Assembly (NCBI GenBank): GCA_900317585.1
Contig: ONHG01000001.1
Coordinates: forward strand, 1-64,000
Direction: 5' to 3'
Length of the DNA stretch: 64,000 bases
DNA from: an uncultured Lachnospiraceae bacterium
Lineage (GTDB): Bacteria; Bacillota; Clostridia; Lachnospirales; Lachnospiraceae
Positions 17,292-26,558 of this stretch are shown here, one piece after another. The translations under genes and the position numbers were made by a program. The stretch's first letter is position 1. Each line of letters opens with the position of its first letter. The notes under the pieces are model-generated. The model made no database searches, was not told where the DNA came from, and was given only the letters and a program-made list of their open reading frames with translations.

Positions 17292-18308
17292 TTAAGCTAA
17301 CTCAGAGAAGTACTTGATTGTACGAACCATCTGAGATGTGTAGCTGTTCTCGTTATCATACCAAGAAACAACCTGTACCTCGTACTGATCGTCAGAAATC
17401 TGGTTAACCATTGTCTGTGTTGCATCGAATAATGAACCAAATCTCATTCCAACGATATCTGAAGATACGATCTCATCCTCGTTGTAACCGAATGACTCGT
17501 TAGCTGCTGCCTTCATAGCTGCGTTGATATCCTCTTTTGTAACGCCTGCTTTCTTAACAACTGCTGTAAGGATTGTTGTAGATCCTGTTGGTGTAGGAAC
17601 ACGCTGTGCAGATCCGATTAACTTTCCGTTTAACTCTGGGATAACAAGGCCGATTGCCTTAGCTGCTCCTGTTGAGTTAGGAACGATATTAACTGCTGCT
17701 GCACGTGAACGACGAAGGTCTCCCTTTCTCTGTGGTCCGTCAAGAGTCATCTGATCTCCTGTGTAAGCATGGATTGTTACCATGATACCAGACTGGATTG
17801 GAGCGTACTTGTTAAGTGCATCTGCCATTGGAGCTAAGCAGTTTGTTGTACAAGAAGCTGCTGAAATGATTGTATCAGAAGCCTTAAGTGTCTCATGGTT
17901 TGTATTGTAAACGATTGTAGGAAGGTCATTTCCTGCTGGTGCAGAGATAACTACCTTACGAGCTCCAGCATTGATATGAGCCTGAGCTTTCTCTTTTGAT
18001 GTATAGAATCCAGAGCACTCAAGTACAACGTCAACCTTTAACTCTCCCCATGGGCAATTGTTCGCATCTGGGAATGCGTAAATTTTGATTTCCTTACCAC
18101 AAACTGTGATAGAATCATCGCTTGCAGAAACCTCATCTGCATGCTCGTATTTACCCTGTGATGAATCATACTTTAATAAGTGTGCTAACATTTTTGGGCT
18201 TGTTAAGTCGTTGATAGCTACTACCTCGTATCCCTCAGCTCCAAACATCTGTCTGAAAGCAAGACGTCCGATACGACCAAATCCGTTGATTGCTACTCTT
18301 ACTGCCAT
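17292..18308 (-). CDS. gap: Glyceraldehyde-3-phosphate dehydrogenase, type I
   Basis: This NAD-dependent glycolytic enzyme oxidises glyceraldehyde 3-phosphate to 1,3-bisphosphoglycerate. The 338-residue protein begins [18 protein letters not shown] (Rossmann dinucleotide fold); the catalytic cysteine is in [12 protein letters not shown] and the later HAYTGDQ and [12 protein letters not shown] motifs are typical of glycolytic (not biosynthetic GapB) forms. AGGAGG lies seven bases before the ATG at 18308; 14 further in-frame codons upstream are leader. A strong promoter (18367-18395) and an inverted repeat at its start site suggest regulation, and no cggR gene is adjacent. Confidence 0.98.
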   Translation of the reverse strand: MAVRVAINGFGRIGRLAFRQMFGAEGYEVVAINDLTSPKMLAHLLKYDSSQGKYEHADEVSASDDSITVCGKEIKIYAFPDANNCPWGELKVDVVLECSGFYTSKEKAQAHINAGARKVVISAPAGNDLPTIVYNTNHETLKASDTIISAASCTTNCLAPMADALNKYAPIQSGIMVTIHAYTGDQMTLDGPQRKGDLRRSRAAAVNIVPNSTGAAKAIGLVIPELNGKLIGSAQRVPTPTGSTTILTAVVKKAGVTKEDINAAMKAAANESFGYNEDEIVSSDIVGMRFGSLFDATQTMVNQISDDQYEVQVVSWYDNENSYTSQMVRTIKYFSELA

Positions 18309-18340
18309 TTTAATTCCTCCTAGAATTGTAAAAAGTATTT

Positions 18341-18357
18341 TTAGGGACATGCCCTAA
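18341..18357 (-). promoter_or_regulatory. Operator-like inverted repeat in the gap leader
   Basis: TTAGGG-N5-CCCTAA lies about 10 bp downstream of the -10 box, spanning the predicted start of transcription. It could bind a repressor or form a 5' stem protecting the mRNA. Confidence 0.4.
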
Positions 18358-18366
18358 GATGTTTTT

Positions 18367-18395
18367 ATTATAGCGAATAATTCTCAAAGGTTCAA
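18367..18395 (-). promoter_or_regulatory. Sigma-A-type promoter for gap
   Basis: Minus-strand -35 TTGAAC (18395-18390) and perfect -10 TATAAT (18372-18367), spacer 17 bp. Confidence 0.82.
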
Positions 18396-18624
18396 GTACT
18401 TTATTTGCGTTTGTTAAAATTTTCACTAAATATTTTCATTTACACACATTTTTTATCATTCTTCACAATTTTTCTTTTTAGATATTGCACTTTATTATAA
18501 TCTCGGCTACACTTAATTAATTGCTGTAATTCGCACTTTCCGGCAGCCAGCAGCAGACAATTATAAATCATGTAACTTATAAAGTTTTTTAACAACAATA
18601 CATCAGTTTTACGGAGGTATTTAT

Positions 18625-19431
18625 ATGTGGGATCAGCACATGCACTGCATGTTTTCGGGTGACAGCGATGCCGACCCGGTATTGATGATAAAATCAGCAA
18701 TCAACAAAGGGCTGGACGGCATCTGCTTTACAGACCATCTGGACTATGACTATAAAGAGGAGCCCGGGCTTTTCGACCTTGATATAGCAGCATATGAAAA
18801 GCGCATCAAAAGGCTTGCAATTGTTCTTAAAGAAAAGGGCTGCCCGGTAAATATCCACTGGGGCATTGAAATCGGTTTACAGCCTCATATTACAGACAAA
18901 AATAATGCGGTCACCAAAAAATATCCGTTTGACCTCGTGATCGGCTCAAGCCATGTAGTAAACGGCATTGACCCATACTCCCCTGCATTTTACAAAGACA
19001 AGACAGAGCACGAAGCCTACACCGAATACTTTGAATCGATACTTGACAACCTGCACAGCGGGGCGGATTTTGATGTGTACGGTCACATCGACTACGTGGT
19101 CAGATACGGTCCTGACAAAAATAAATACTATTCATATGAAAAGTATGCCGACATAATTGATGCTATATTAAAGGAAATTATCTCCCAGGGAAAAGGCATT
19201 GAGCTCAATACCGCCGGCTTTAAATACGGGCTTGGCCACCCAAATCCGACCGAAGATGTGCTAAAGCGCTATCACGAGCTTGGCGGGGAAATAATCACAG
19301 TCGGAGCAGATGCCCACAAGCCGGAGCATGTCGCGTATGATTTTGACAGGGTTTCAAATATCCTCAAGGATGCCGGGTTTATGTACTATACAGTATTTGA
19401 AAACCGCGTTCCTACTTTCATCAAATTATAG
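18625..19431 (+). CDS. PHP-domain phosphoesterase, histidinol-phosphatase (HisK/HisJ) family
   Basis: The 268-residue protein is a PHP-fold metal-dependent phosphoesterase. Its metal ligands are visible in order: DQHMHCMFSGD (HxH), ICFTDHLDYD, a Glu in HWGIEIGL, VIGSSHVV, YGHIDYVV and the C-terminal GADAHKPEHVAYDF. This set matches Bacillus HisJ-type histidinol-phosphatases, which dephosphorylate histidinol phosphate in histidine synthesis. No other his gene is in the window, so a different sugar or nucleotide phosphate is possible. GGAGG precedes the start. It stands alone on the plus strand, divergent from gap. Confidence 0.85.
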   Translation: MWDQHMHCMFSGDSDADPVLMIKSAINKGLDGICFTDHLDYDYKEEPGLFDLDIAAYEKRIKRLAIVLKEKGCPVNIHWGIEIGLQPHITDKNNAVTKKYPFDLVIGSSHVVNGIDPYSPAFYKDKTEHEAYTEYFESILDNLHSGADFDVYGHIDYVVRYGPDKNKYYSYEKYADIIDAILKEIISQGKGIELNTAGFKYGLGHPNPTEDVLKRYHELGGEIITVGADAHKPEHVAYDFDRVSNILKDAGFMYYTVFENRVPTFIKL

Positions 19432-19498
19432 CCCAGCCTTAAAGGCTTACGTTGTCATTCTATCTAACTATTAAACCTCACATGCATTCGCAAATGTC

Positions 19499-19540
19499 AA
19501 AAATAGTAGCCACCTGATCTACATTTTACATCAAGTGGCT
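19499..19540 (-). terminator. Intrinsic terminator with no annotated upstream gene
   Basis: On the minus strand AGCCACTTGAT (19540-19530) pairs with ATCAGGTGGCT (19518-19508), the single non-Watson-Crick position being a wobble, and is followed by ACTATTTTTG. It is oriented to end a transcript coming from 19541-19970, where no gene is annotated. Confidence 0.65.
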
Positions 19541-19969
19541 CCTAAAGCATTGGTTCCGTAAGCTTCACTGTATAACCTCCAAGTTCCGCTTTCGCTATAT
19601 GAATTTATTTTGGCATTTCCATATTGCTTTGCTATAAATCTGATTCTGTTTATGACAGGATTCTTATTCTTTTAGCTTAGCTATGGACCTCTACCCTTCT
19701 TCATAAAATCACTCCTTTTGGTTACATTATCTATGTAAACTCTTATGAGAGATTCTATCTTTCACTTTTAATCTACAAGAACTTTTTCAACGATATTATT
19801 TATTTGCTAATATATCTGTGCGATTACTGCGCTTCGGCCCGCCCTACAGATTTAAATATTCCGTTCAATCATCCTTATAGTACTTTGACTTAAATTATGT
19901 AATCCCCATTGGACTGTACCTCCTGTGTTTTATTTTTGTTCCTTTCGTATCTCTTTTTGTTGATTTAAG
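19541..19969 (-). other. Gene-poor stretch, possible cryptic minus-strand transcript or decayed small gene
   Basis: About 700 bp (19432-20135) lack a convincing gene. On the minus strand a promoter-like site (19970-19996) and a terminator (19499-19540) bracket about 430 bp. Within it are Shine-Dalgarno-like sites followed by very short frames: AGGAGG then ATG-GGG-ATT-ACA-stop near 19903, and GGAGTGATTTT then ATG with seven codons (MKKGRGP) near 19704. Reading on past that stop and a second one, the same frame stays open for about 46 codons and ends inside the terminator stem, which looks like a decayed small gene. A GC-rich stem (ATCTGT 19814-19819, ACAGAT 19846-19851) suggests RNA structure. 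No family recognised. Confidence 0.35.
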
Positions 19970-19996
19970 ATTACACCAATTTTACCTATTTGTCAA
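19970..19996 (-). promoter_or_regulatory. Promoter-like site driving the 19541-19969 stretch
   Basis: Minus-strand perfect -35 TTGACA (19996-19991) and -10 TGTAAT (19975-19970), with a short 15-bp spacer. An AGGAGG lies about 50 bp downstream. Confidence 0.4.
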
Positions 19997-20094
19997 TATG
20001 TTTTTTGATAATTTTTATTTTTATTTTAAATTGTCTGATATTTTATATATTTTTTGTTTTGTTTACACATTTCTTGCAATTCAATCACATGATT

Positions 20095-20120
20095 AAAGGG
20101 GGCAAAATACCTTTGCCCCC
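20095..20120 (-). terminator. Terminator-like hairpin after pncB
   Basis: GGGGGCAAA (20098-20106) pairs perfectly with TTTGCCCCC (20112-20120). On the minus strand it is followed only by TTTAAT, a weak T tract. The sequence AAAGGTATTTTGCCCC recurs in the leader of the LysR gene near 25603. Confidence 0.65.
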
Positions 20121-20135
20121 TCATGCCGTCATTTA

Positions 20136-21347
20136 TCATTTATCATTCTTCATCCTATAATCAATACACCTGTTCAGGTAATCGACATAATCCGGATTCT
20201 TGCACATGCCCTTGCCTGCCACGTCGGAAATCTTTGCCACATCCATGCCGTTACACTTGGTGGTCTTCATAACTATGTTAAGCGCATCCTCATCAGTGTC
20301 GTTACTGATAAAGGTTCCTATACCGAATGCAACCTTTGCCTTATCCTTGAAATAATCATACAATGCAGTCGCACGCTCGAAATCCAGGCTGTCGCTGAAC
20401 AAAAGTGTCTTTGTCCTTGGATTAATTCCCAGACTGTTATAGTGGGCTATCATCTTGTCTCCCCACTTGTACGGATCTCCGCTATCATGACGCACTCCCG
20501 AAAAAAGTGTCGCATAGGTGAGCTGAAAATCACGCAGGAAGCAGTCTGTTGTTATGGTGTCAGTAAGCGCAATACCGTTTAATATACCATACTCCTTGAC
20601 CCATGCATCGAGTGCGTACCAGTTTGAATATGCCGGATTATGCTTGTGATTGCCCTGTCCTGTACACATAATCCACTCATGAGCCATTGTTCCCACCGGC
20701 TTTAAATTAAATTTCTTTGCAAGATATACGTTTGATGTACCAATAAAGTGTGAATCTGCAGGCAGCTCAACCTCTGCAATTGCCTTTACAGCCATCTCCT
20801 GCGCCTCGGCAGACAGACGGCGTCTTAGTCCAAATTCACTGAAATCGCTAAGCCTGTAGGTATCCTCCTCGAGCAGACGCACCTTCTCATCAAGCCTGCG
20901 CTTAAACTGCTTAAGCAGCACATCATAATCATATGCCATACGGAAGTACACTTCATTTACAATAGCAAGCACCGGAATCTCATACATCGAAGTATTGAGC
21001 CACGTGCCGGCTGCATCGATTGCCAGCCCACACGGTGCATCTGTTGTGATGGTAAACTCCTCATATCTTGGCTGCCAGAGTCTTAAAAAATCAACATATG
21101 TACCTTTTATCCAGGTGATGTTATCAAGATATTCAAGCTCCTCCTCCGTAAAACGAAGCTGACAGAAGGCCTGCACCTGTTCCTTTATCTCCTCAACCAT
21201 CTCATCTGTAAAATGCACGTCTTTATTTCGGCACTTGAAGGTCCATGTCGTTTTATAGCTTGTGAACTGATGGAAAATCGTCTGTCCCATGCTGAATTTA
21301 TACATATCAGTCTCAAGGAGGCTGTTTATTATTTGTGGCAATCGCAT
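20136..21347 (-). CDS. pncB: Nicotinate phosphoribosyltransferase
   Basis: PncB converts nicotinate and PRPP to nicotinate mononucleotide in NAD salvage. The 403-residue protein begins MRLPQIINSLLETDMYKFSM, the usual PncB opening, and carries the phosphorylation-site region GTMAHEWIM (His), the FSGVRHDSGDPYKW and LFSDSLDF phosphoribosyl-binding motifs near the C-terminal half. The start has only a distant GAGG (11 bases), so initiation could be weak; upstream in-frame codons look like leader because the promoter's -35 falls there. It is monocistronic between a promoter (21403-21431) and terminator (20095-20120). Confidence 0.94.
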   Translation of the reverse strand: MRLPQIINSLLETDMYKFSMGQTIFHQFTSYKTTWTFKCRNKDVHFTDEMVEEIKEQVQAFCQLRFTEEELEYLDNITWIKGTYVDFLRLWQPRYEEFTITTDAPCGLAIDAAGTWLNTSMYEIPVLAIVNEVYFRMAYDYDVLLKQFKRRLDEKVRLLEEDTYRLSDFSEFGLRRRLSAEAQEMAVKAIAEVELPADSHFIGTSNVYLAKKFNLKPVGTMAHEWIMCTGQGNHKHNPAYSNWYALDAWVKEYGILNGIALTDTITTDCFLRDFQLTYATLFSGVRHDSGDPYKWGDKMIAHYNSLGINPRTKTLLFSDSLDFERATALYDYFKDKAKVAFGIGTFISNDTDEDALNIVMKTTKCNGMDVAKISDVAGKGMCKNPDYVDYLNRCIDYRMKNDK

Positions 21348-21378
21348 TTGTTTTATGTCCTCTTTTCTTTCAAACCAT

Positions 21379-21391
21379 TTACTACCTGTAA
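21379..21391 (-). promoter_or_regulatory. Short palindrome in the pncB leader
   Basis: TTAC-N5-GTAA lies between the pncB -10 box and start codon. NAD-biosynthesis genes of Firmicutes are often controlled by NiaR, but this site is too short to assign. Confidence 0.2.
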
Positions 21392-21402
21392 TTTTAGTCT
21401 TG

Positions 21403-21431
21403 ATTTTACCACTGCGACTATCAAATATCAA
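21403..21431 (-). promoter_or_regulatory. Sigma-A-type promoter for pncB
   Basis: Minus-strand -35 TTGATA (21431-21426) and -10 TAAAAT (21408-21403), spacer 17 bp. Confidence 0.65.
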
Positions 21432-21498
21432 GCAGGCGCACGTGTTTAATTACCTTCAATTTATTTTATTTTCCGTCAGCATATTCACTAGTTCCAAA

Positions 21499-21542
21499 AT
21501 AAAAACTCCCATGAAAACCACTAACCGTGACCTCCATGGAAG
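21499..21542 (-). terminator. Intrinsic terminator after purL
   Basis: CTTCCATG (minus, 21542-21535) pairs with CATGGGAG (21513-21506) with one wobble, an inner CAC/GTG stem adds stability, and TTTTTATTTT follows. Confidence 0.75.
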
Positions 21543-21612
21543 CTTAATTGTTTATATTGCAGAGATAATAACCCAATGAATATATAAGATATTGTAATTA
21601 TTCAGTTATGAA

Positions 21613-24600
21613 TTATTTAAAATATTTCACACCGCTCTCGAATATCTTCATATCCTGCTCGCCGTAGATATTGATTGCTACAGACTCGCCGCGGCGCTCT
21701 GAGTGAGCCATCTTGCCGAGGATTCTTCCGTCAGGAGATGTGATACCCTCGATAGACATGTATGAGCCGTTTACGTTCCACTCCTCATCCATTGATACAT
21801 TTCCGTCCAAGTCAACATACTGTGTGGCAACCTGTCCATTTTCAAAGAGCTTATCAAGCCACTCCTTCGGTGCTACGAAACGTCCCTCGCCATGTGATGC
21901 CGGGTTGCAGTAGGTCTGACCAAGCTTAGCCTGTGCAAGCCATGGGCTCTTGTTTGAAACAACCTTTGTATACACCATCTTTGAGATATGGCGGTTGATT
22001 GTATTGTATGTGAGTGTAGGTGACTGTGCATCCTGCTGTCTGATTTCCCCATATGGTACAAGTCCAAGCTTGATAAGTGCCTGGAAACCGTTACAGATAC
22101 CAAGTGCAAGTCCGTCTCTCTCATTGATGAGCTTTTCAACAGCCTCTGTCATCTTTGCATTTCTAAATGCTGTTGCAAAGAATTTAGCTGATCCCTCAGG
22201 CTCATCTCCTGCTGAGAATCCACCAGGGAACATGATAATCTGTGATTTGTCAATTGCCTTTACAAACTCATCAACCGAATCACGGATATCCTCTGCTGTG
22301 AGATTCTTGAATACCTTTACGATTGTGTCAGCGCCTGCTCTTTCAAATGCCTTAGCACTATCGTACTCACAGTTTGTTCCAGGGAATACCGGAATAAATA
22401 CTGTAGGCTTAGCCACTTTATTCTTGCATACATAGATATTCTTTGCATCGTAGAGACCGCTATTTACCTTGCTTGTATCGTCTGTTGCCTTTGTATGGAA
22501 AACGCCCTCAAGCTTAGCTGTCCATACCTTGACAGCCTCATCAACAGGAAGCACCATATCGTCACACTCGATAGTCTGCTTATCGTTTACATAGCCGACT
22601 ACAGAGGCTGCATCTGAAATACCTGCTGCATCAATTACCTCTCTGACCTTTGAAAGTGCATCAACAGGAACCTCAGCTACGATATTACCAAAGCCAGGTG
22701 CAAAGAGTGTATCGCTTGTCACCTCATCCTCGATGGTTACACCAAGCTTGTTACCAAATGCCATCTTTGATACTGCTGCTGCAAGTCCTTTTCCGTCAAG
22801 TGCATATGCTGAAACGATTGCGCCATCCTGGATAAGATTTCTGATTGCTGTATAAAGTGTCATAACCTGATCATATTTTGGAAGATCAAACTCATCCTTA
22901 TCTATTGTAAATAGAACAAGCTGGTTGCCCTCTTTCTTGAGCTCAGGTGTGATGATATCCTTTTCCTTTGCCACATCCACTGCAAATGATACGAGTGTAG
23001 GCGGTACATCAATATCATTGAAGGTACCTGACATGGAATCCTTTCCACCGATTGAAGGAAGTCCGAAGCCAATCTGAGCATCATATGCTCCGAGGAGTGC
23101 TGCAAACGGCTGGCTCCAGCGCTTTGGATCCTCGTTCATTCTGCGGAAGTACTCCTGATATGTCATACGGATTTTGCTGTAATCTCCGCCTGCTGCAACT
23201 ATTCTTGAGATAGACTCAAGCACTGCATATATAGATCCGTGGTATGGGCTCCATGATGAAAGATATGGGTCGAAGCCGTAAGCCATCATTGTTACTGTAT
23301 CGCATTTCCCCTTTAATACAGGAAGCTTTGCAACCATTGACTGTGTCTCTGTGAGCTGGTAACGTCCACCATATGGCATATATACACTGCCTGCTCCGAT
23401 AGAGCCGTCGAACATCTCAACAAGTCCCTTCTGTGAGCATACGTTAAGGTCTTCAAGCTCTGCCTCCCAGGCACCCTTCATATCTCCTGCCTCAACCATC
23501 CTGGCTACAGCAGGTGTGCTGATTTTGTCCAGATAATTGTCACTCTCGCAAGGCATCTCAACCTCAACATCTGTCTCCTGATGAGCTCCGTTTGTATCAA
23601 GGAATGCACGAGAGATATTTACTACCTCTTTGCCTCTCCACTCAAGCACAAGTCTTGGTTCCTCTGTAACTACCGCAACCTCTGTTGCCTCGAGATTTTC
23701 CTCCTTTGCGTATGCAAGGAACTGCTCAACATCAGAAGGCGCAACTACAACTGCCATACGCTCCTGTGACTCTGAGATAGCAATCTCTGTTCCGTCAAGA
23801 CCTGCGTATTTCTTTGGTACCTTGTCAAGCTCTATGCGAAGTCCGTCAGCAAGCTCTCCGATAGCAACAGAAACTCCGCCGGCACCGAAATCGTTACATT
23901 TCTTGATGATATGGCTGACCTCTTCTCTTCTGAAAAGTCTCTGAAGCTTTCTCTCTGTAGGTGCATTACCCTTTTGTACCTCAGCTCCGCATACTGATGT
24001 AGACTTTGTATTGTGTGCCTTTGATGAACCTGTAGCACCACCGATTCCGTCACGTCCTGTGCGTCCTCCGAGGAGAATGATTTTATCTCCCGGATCTGAG
24101 TTAAGTCTCTGGACAGCACGTCTTGGAGCCGCACCCATAACTGCACCGATCTCCATACGCTTTGCAACATAATTCGGATGGTAAACCTCCTTGACATAAC
24201 CTGTTGCAAGTCCGATCTGGTTTCCATATGAGCTGTATCCGTGAGCAGCCTCTCTGACAAGCTTCTTCTGTGGAAGTTTTCCTTCAATTGTCTGTGAAAC
24301 CGGTACTGTAGGATCTGCTGCACCTGTTACACGCATTGCCTGATATACATATGTACGTCCTGAGAGAGGATCTCGGATTGCTCCGCCAAGGCATGTAGCA
24401 GCACCACCGAAAGGCTCAATCTCTGTAGGATGGTTGTGTGTCTCGTTCTTGAAGTTTACAAGCCACTCCTCTGTCTTTCCGTCCACCTCAACAGGTACCA
24501 CGATAGAGCATGCGTTGATCTCATCAGACTCTTCCTGATCATCAAGCTTGCCCTCTGCCTTTAATCTCTTCATGGCAAGAAGTGCAAGATCCATCAGGCA

Positions 24601-25416
24601 GACAAATTTGTCATTTCTGTCCTTGTAGATATTTGAAAATGTATTGAGATAATCCTTGTAGGTATTTTCAATCGGTGTGCGGTAGAAGCCATCGTCAAAC
24701 TTGACATTCTTAAGCTCTGTAGAGAATGTTGTATGACGGCAGTGATCTGACCAGTATGTATCGAGCACACGGATTTCTGTCATTGAAGGATCACGCTTTT
24801 CCTCATTCTTAAAATAGTTCTGGATATGAAGGAAATCCTTGAAGGTCATAGCAAGGTTCAATGATAAATAAAGCTCCTTCAGCTTGTCCTCTGCCATATC
24901 CTTAAAGCCGTCAAATATGATGACGTCAGCAGGATCATCAAACTCCTGCACAAGTGTCTCTGGCTTTTCCATGCCGATAGCACGCGAATCAACAGGGTTG
25001 ATGCAGTGCTTCTTAATAGCAGCAAACTGCTCATCTGTGATAGCACCCTCAATCACATATGTGATAGCACTTCTGATAATCGGCTCCTCATTCTCATTGA
25101 GAAGCTTCACACACTGCTCGGCTGAATCTGCTCTCTGGTCAAACTGTCCCGGTAAAAACTCTACAGTAAATACTTTTGCATCACCATAGTCAAAAGTCTC
25201 CTCATAGATATCATCAACAGGCGGCTCTGAGAAAACTGTATACAAGGCTTTCTTGTATGTCTCCTCTGATATATTTTCCACATCATATCTGATTAATACA
25301 CGTACTGCCTCCACAGTTGTGATTCCCAGATAATGCTTAATCTCATGCTTTAATTCCTTTGCCTTTACCGCAAAGTCAGGTTTTTTCTCTACATATACAC
25401 GACGTACGTTACTCAT
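21613..25416 (-). CDS. purL: Phosphoribosylformylglycinamidine synthase, single-chain form
   Basis: This 1267-residue enzyme converts FGAR to FGAM with ATP and glutamine (purine synthesis, step 4). It is the long form in which PurS-like, PurL synthetase and PurQ glutaminase parts are one chain: N-terminal ~200 residues, a synthetase core with the ETHNHPTEIEPFGGAATCLGG-type motif, a second half with GGKDSMSGTF, and a C-terminal class I glutaminase (FPGGFSAGDEPEGSAKF, nucleophile Cys in GICNGFQALIKLG, catalytic His in NPASHGEGRF). AAGGAG fixes the start at 25416. It stands apart from purCFB, divergent from a LysR gene, with its own terminator. Confidence 0.97.
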   Translation of the reverse strand: MSNVRRVYVEKKPDFAVKAKELKHEIKHYLGITTVEAVRVLIRYDVENISEETYKKALYTVFSEPPVDDIYEETFDYGDAKVFTVEFLPGQFDQRADSAEQCVKLLNENEEPIIRSAITYVIEGAITDEQFAAIKKHCINPVDSRAIGMEKPETLVQEFDDPADVIIFDGFKDMAEDKLKELYLSLNLAMTFKDFLHIQNYFKNEEKRDPSMTEIRVLDTYWSDHCRHTTFSTELKNVKFDDGFYRTPIENTYKDYLNTFSNIYKDRNDKFVCLMDLALLAMKRLKAEGKLDDQEESDEINACSIVVPVEVDGKTEEWLVNFKNETHNHPTEIEPFGGAATCLGGAIRDPLSGRTYVYQAMRVTGAADPTVPVSQTIEGKLPQKKLVREAAHGYSSYGNQIGLATGYVKEVYHPNYVAKRMEIGAVMGAAPRRAVQRLNSDPGDKIILLGGRTGRDGIGGATGSSKAHNTKSTSVCGAEVQKGNAPTERKLQRLFRREEVSHIIKKCNDFGAGGVSVAIGELADGLRIELDKVPKKYAGLDGTEIAISESQERMAVVVAPSDVEQFLAYAKEENLEATEVAVVTEEPRLVLEWRGKEVVNISRAFLDTNGAHQETDVEVEMPCESDNYLDKISTPAVARMVEAGDMKGAWEAELEDLNVCSQKGLVEMFDGSIGAGSVYMPYGGRYQLTETQSMVAKLPVLKGKCDTVTMMAYGFDPYLSSWSPYHGSIYAVLESISRIVAAGGDYSKIRMTYQEYFRRMNEDPKRWSQPFAALLGAYDAQIGFGLPSIGGKDSMSGTFNDIDVPPTLVSFAVDVAKEKDIITPELKKEGNQLVLFTIDKDEFDLPKYDQVMTLYTAIRNLIQDGAIVSAYALDGKGLAAAVSKMAFGNKLGVTIEDEVTSDTLFAPGFGNIVAEVPVDALSKVREVIDAAGISDAASVVGYVNDKQTIECDDMVLPVDEAVKVWTAKLEGVFHTKATDDTSKVNSGLYDAKNIYVCKNKVAKPTVFIPVFPGTNCEYDSAKAFERAGADTIVKVFKNLTAEDIRDSVDEFVKAIDKSQIIMFPGGFSAGDEPEGSAKFFATAFRNAKMTEAVEKLINERDGLALGICNGFQALIKLGLVPYGEIRQQDAQSPTLTYNTINRHISKMVYTKVVSNKSPWLAQAKLGQTYCNPASHGEGRFVAPKEWLDKLFENGQVATQYVDLDGNVSMDEEWNVNGSYMSIEGITSPDGRILGKMAHSERRGESVAINIYGEQDMKIFESGVKYFK

Positions 25417-25559
25417 ATGTTCTCCTTTCAATTCGAGAGTATGTAACCAATTATTCGTTACCGTCCGGCTTTTTGCACAATCGGACTTTAAAACTATGGT
25501 TGTAGTATAACACTTTAGTTATGATAAGTATAATTAATATATTTAATTTGTTTTATAAG

Positions 25560-25588
25560 TTGCGTTAATTATAGTTTTCTTATATAAT
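25560..25588 (+). promoter_or_regulatory. Sigma-A-type promoter for the LysR gene at 25668
   Basis: Plus-strand -35 TTGCGT (25560-25565) and perfect -10 TATAAT (25583-25588), spacer 17 bp. Transcription would begin near 25595, which rules out the ATG at 25587 as the start codon. Confidence 0.7.
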
Positions 25589-25667
25589 GATATCAGCGAC
25601 AAAAGGTATTTTGCCCCTCATTGATAAAACAGATGCAAATAACCATATTTATACGGAGGATAACAAA

Positions 25668-26558
25668 ATGGATATAAATTATGAGCTTTACAAGGTCTTT
25701 TACTACGTGGCAACGTCCCTAAGCTTCTCTGAAGCCAGCAAGAAGCTGTTTATTTCACAGTCCGCGGTAAGCCAGTCTATTAAGACTCTCGAAAAGAAGC
25801 TGGGACAGACTCTTTTCATCAGAAGCACAAAGAAGGTACAGCTCACCGCAGCCGGTGCCCTGCTTTTAAAGCACATTGAGCCTGCCATGAATCTTATTGC
25901 CCGCGGTGAAAGCCAGCTTTTAGACTCAGGCACACTTGGACTTGGCCAGCTTCACATCGGCGCAAGCGATACCATATGCCGTTATCTGCTGGTTCCTTAC
26001 TTAAAGCAGTTCCATCAGAGGTTCCCGAACGTGCCTATCAAGGTCACAAATGCCACATCTATCCAGTGTGTGGAGCTTTTGGAGCAAAGGAAGGTTGACC
26101 TGATTGCCACGAATTTTCCAAACTCGCACCTCAATCACTCATACAGACAGAAAACCATATGCAACTTTTCCGATGTTTTTGTGGCAAATCCCAATTATTT
26201 CAAGCTTCGCAAGCAGGAGATAGCTTTTTCTGAGCTCAATAAATATCCTATCATGATGCTCGACCGAAACAGCACCACCAGTGAATTCCTGCATAATCTG
26301 TTTTTACAGCACCAGCTTGACCTGATTCCGGAAATTGAGCTAAGCAGTAACGATCTGCTCATAGACCTGGCCAAAATCGGACTGGGTATAGCATTCGTGC
26401 CTGACTACTGCATCAATCATGAGAATAAGGAGCTTTTCGTGCTGAAGACAAAAGAAAAGATGCCTCCACGCCAGATTGTTGTGTCCGTAAACACTACAAT
26501 GCCCGTGTCAGCATCCACTGAGGAATTTTTAAATCTGCTCCCAGAAGTCGGCAACTAG
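25668..26558 (+). CDS. LysR-family transcriptional regulator
   Basis: The 296-residue protein has a classical LysR N-terminal helix-turn-helix (LYKVFYYVATSLSFSEASKKLF, then ISQSAVSQSIKTLEKKLG) and a C-terminal effector-binding domain with two periplasmic-binding-like lobes (LHIGASDTICRYLLVPYLKQF onward). The start at 25668 has CGGAGG upstream. It is divergent from purL, so purL or its own promoter may be a target; the effector cannot be read from sequence. Its 3' end overlaps the convergent nuclease-helicase gene by 30 bp. Confidence 0.9.
   Translation: MDINYELYKVFYYVATSLSFSEASKKLFISQSAVSQSIKTLEKKLGQTLFIRSTKKVQLTAAGALLLKHIEPAMNLIARGESQLLDSGTLGLGQLHIGASDTICRYLLVPYLKQFHQRFPNVPIKVTNATSIQCVELLEQRKVDLIATNFPNSHLNHSYRQKTICNFSDVFVANPNYFKLRKQEIAFSELNKYPIMMLDRNSTTSEFLHNLFLQHQLDLIPEIELSSNDLLIDLAKIGLGIAFVPDYCINHENKELFVLKTKEKMPPRQIVVSVNTTMPVSASTEEFLNLLPEVGN

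Noticed and set aside
19432-20135. Insertion sequence or transposon remnant in the gene-poor stretch
   Set aside because: No transposase-like frame, no terminal repeats with target duplication could be seen.
25432-25560. Purine riboswitch upstream of purL
   Set aside because: GTCCG/CGGAC and GTAAC/GTTAC stems are visible, but the conserved core of the purine riboswitch was not recognised.
25587-25667. Longer N-terminus for the LysR protein
   Set aside because: The promoter -10 box lies at 25583-25588 and transcription would start after this ATG; CGGAGG marks 25668 as start.
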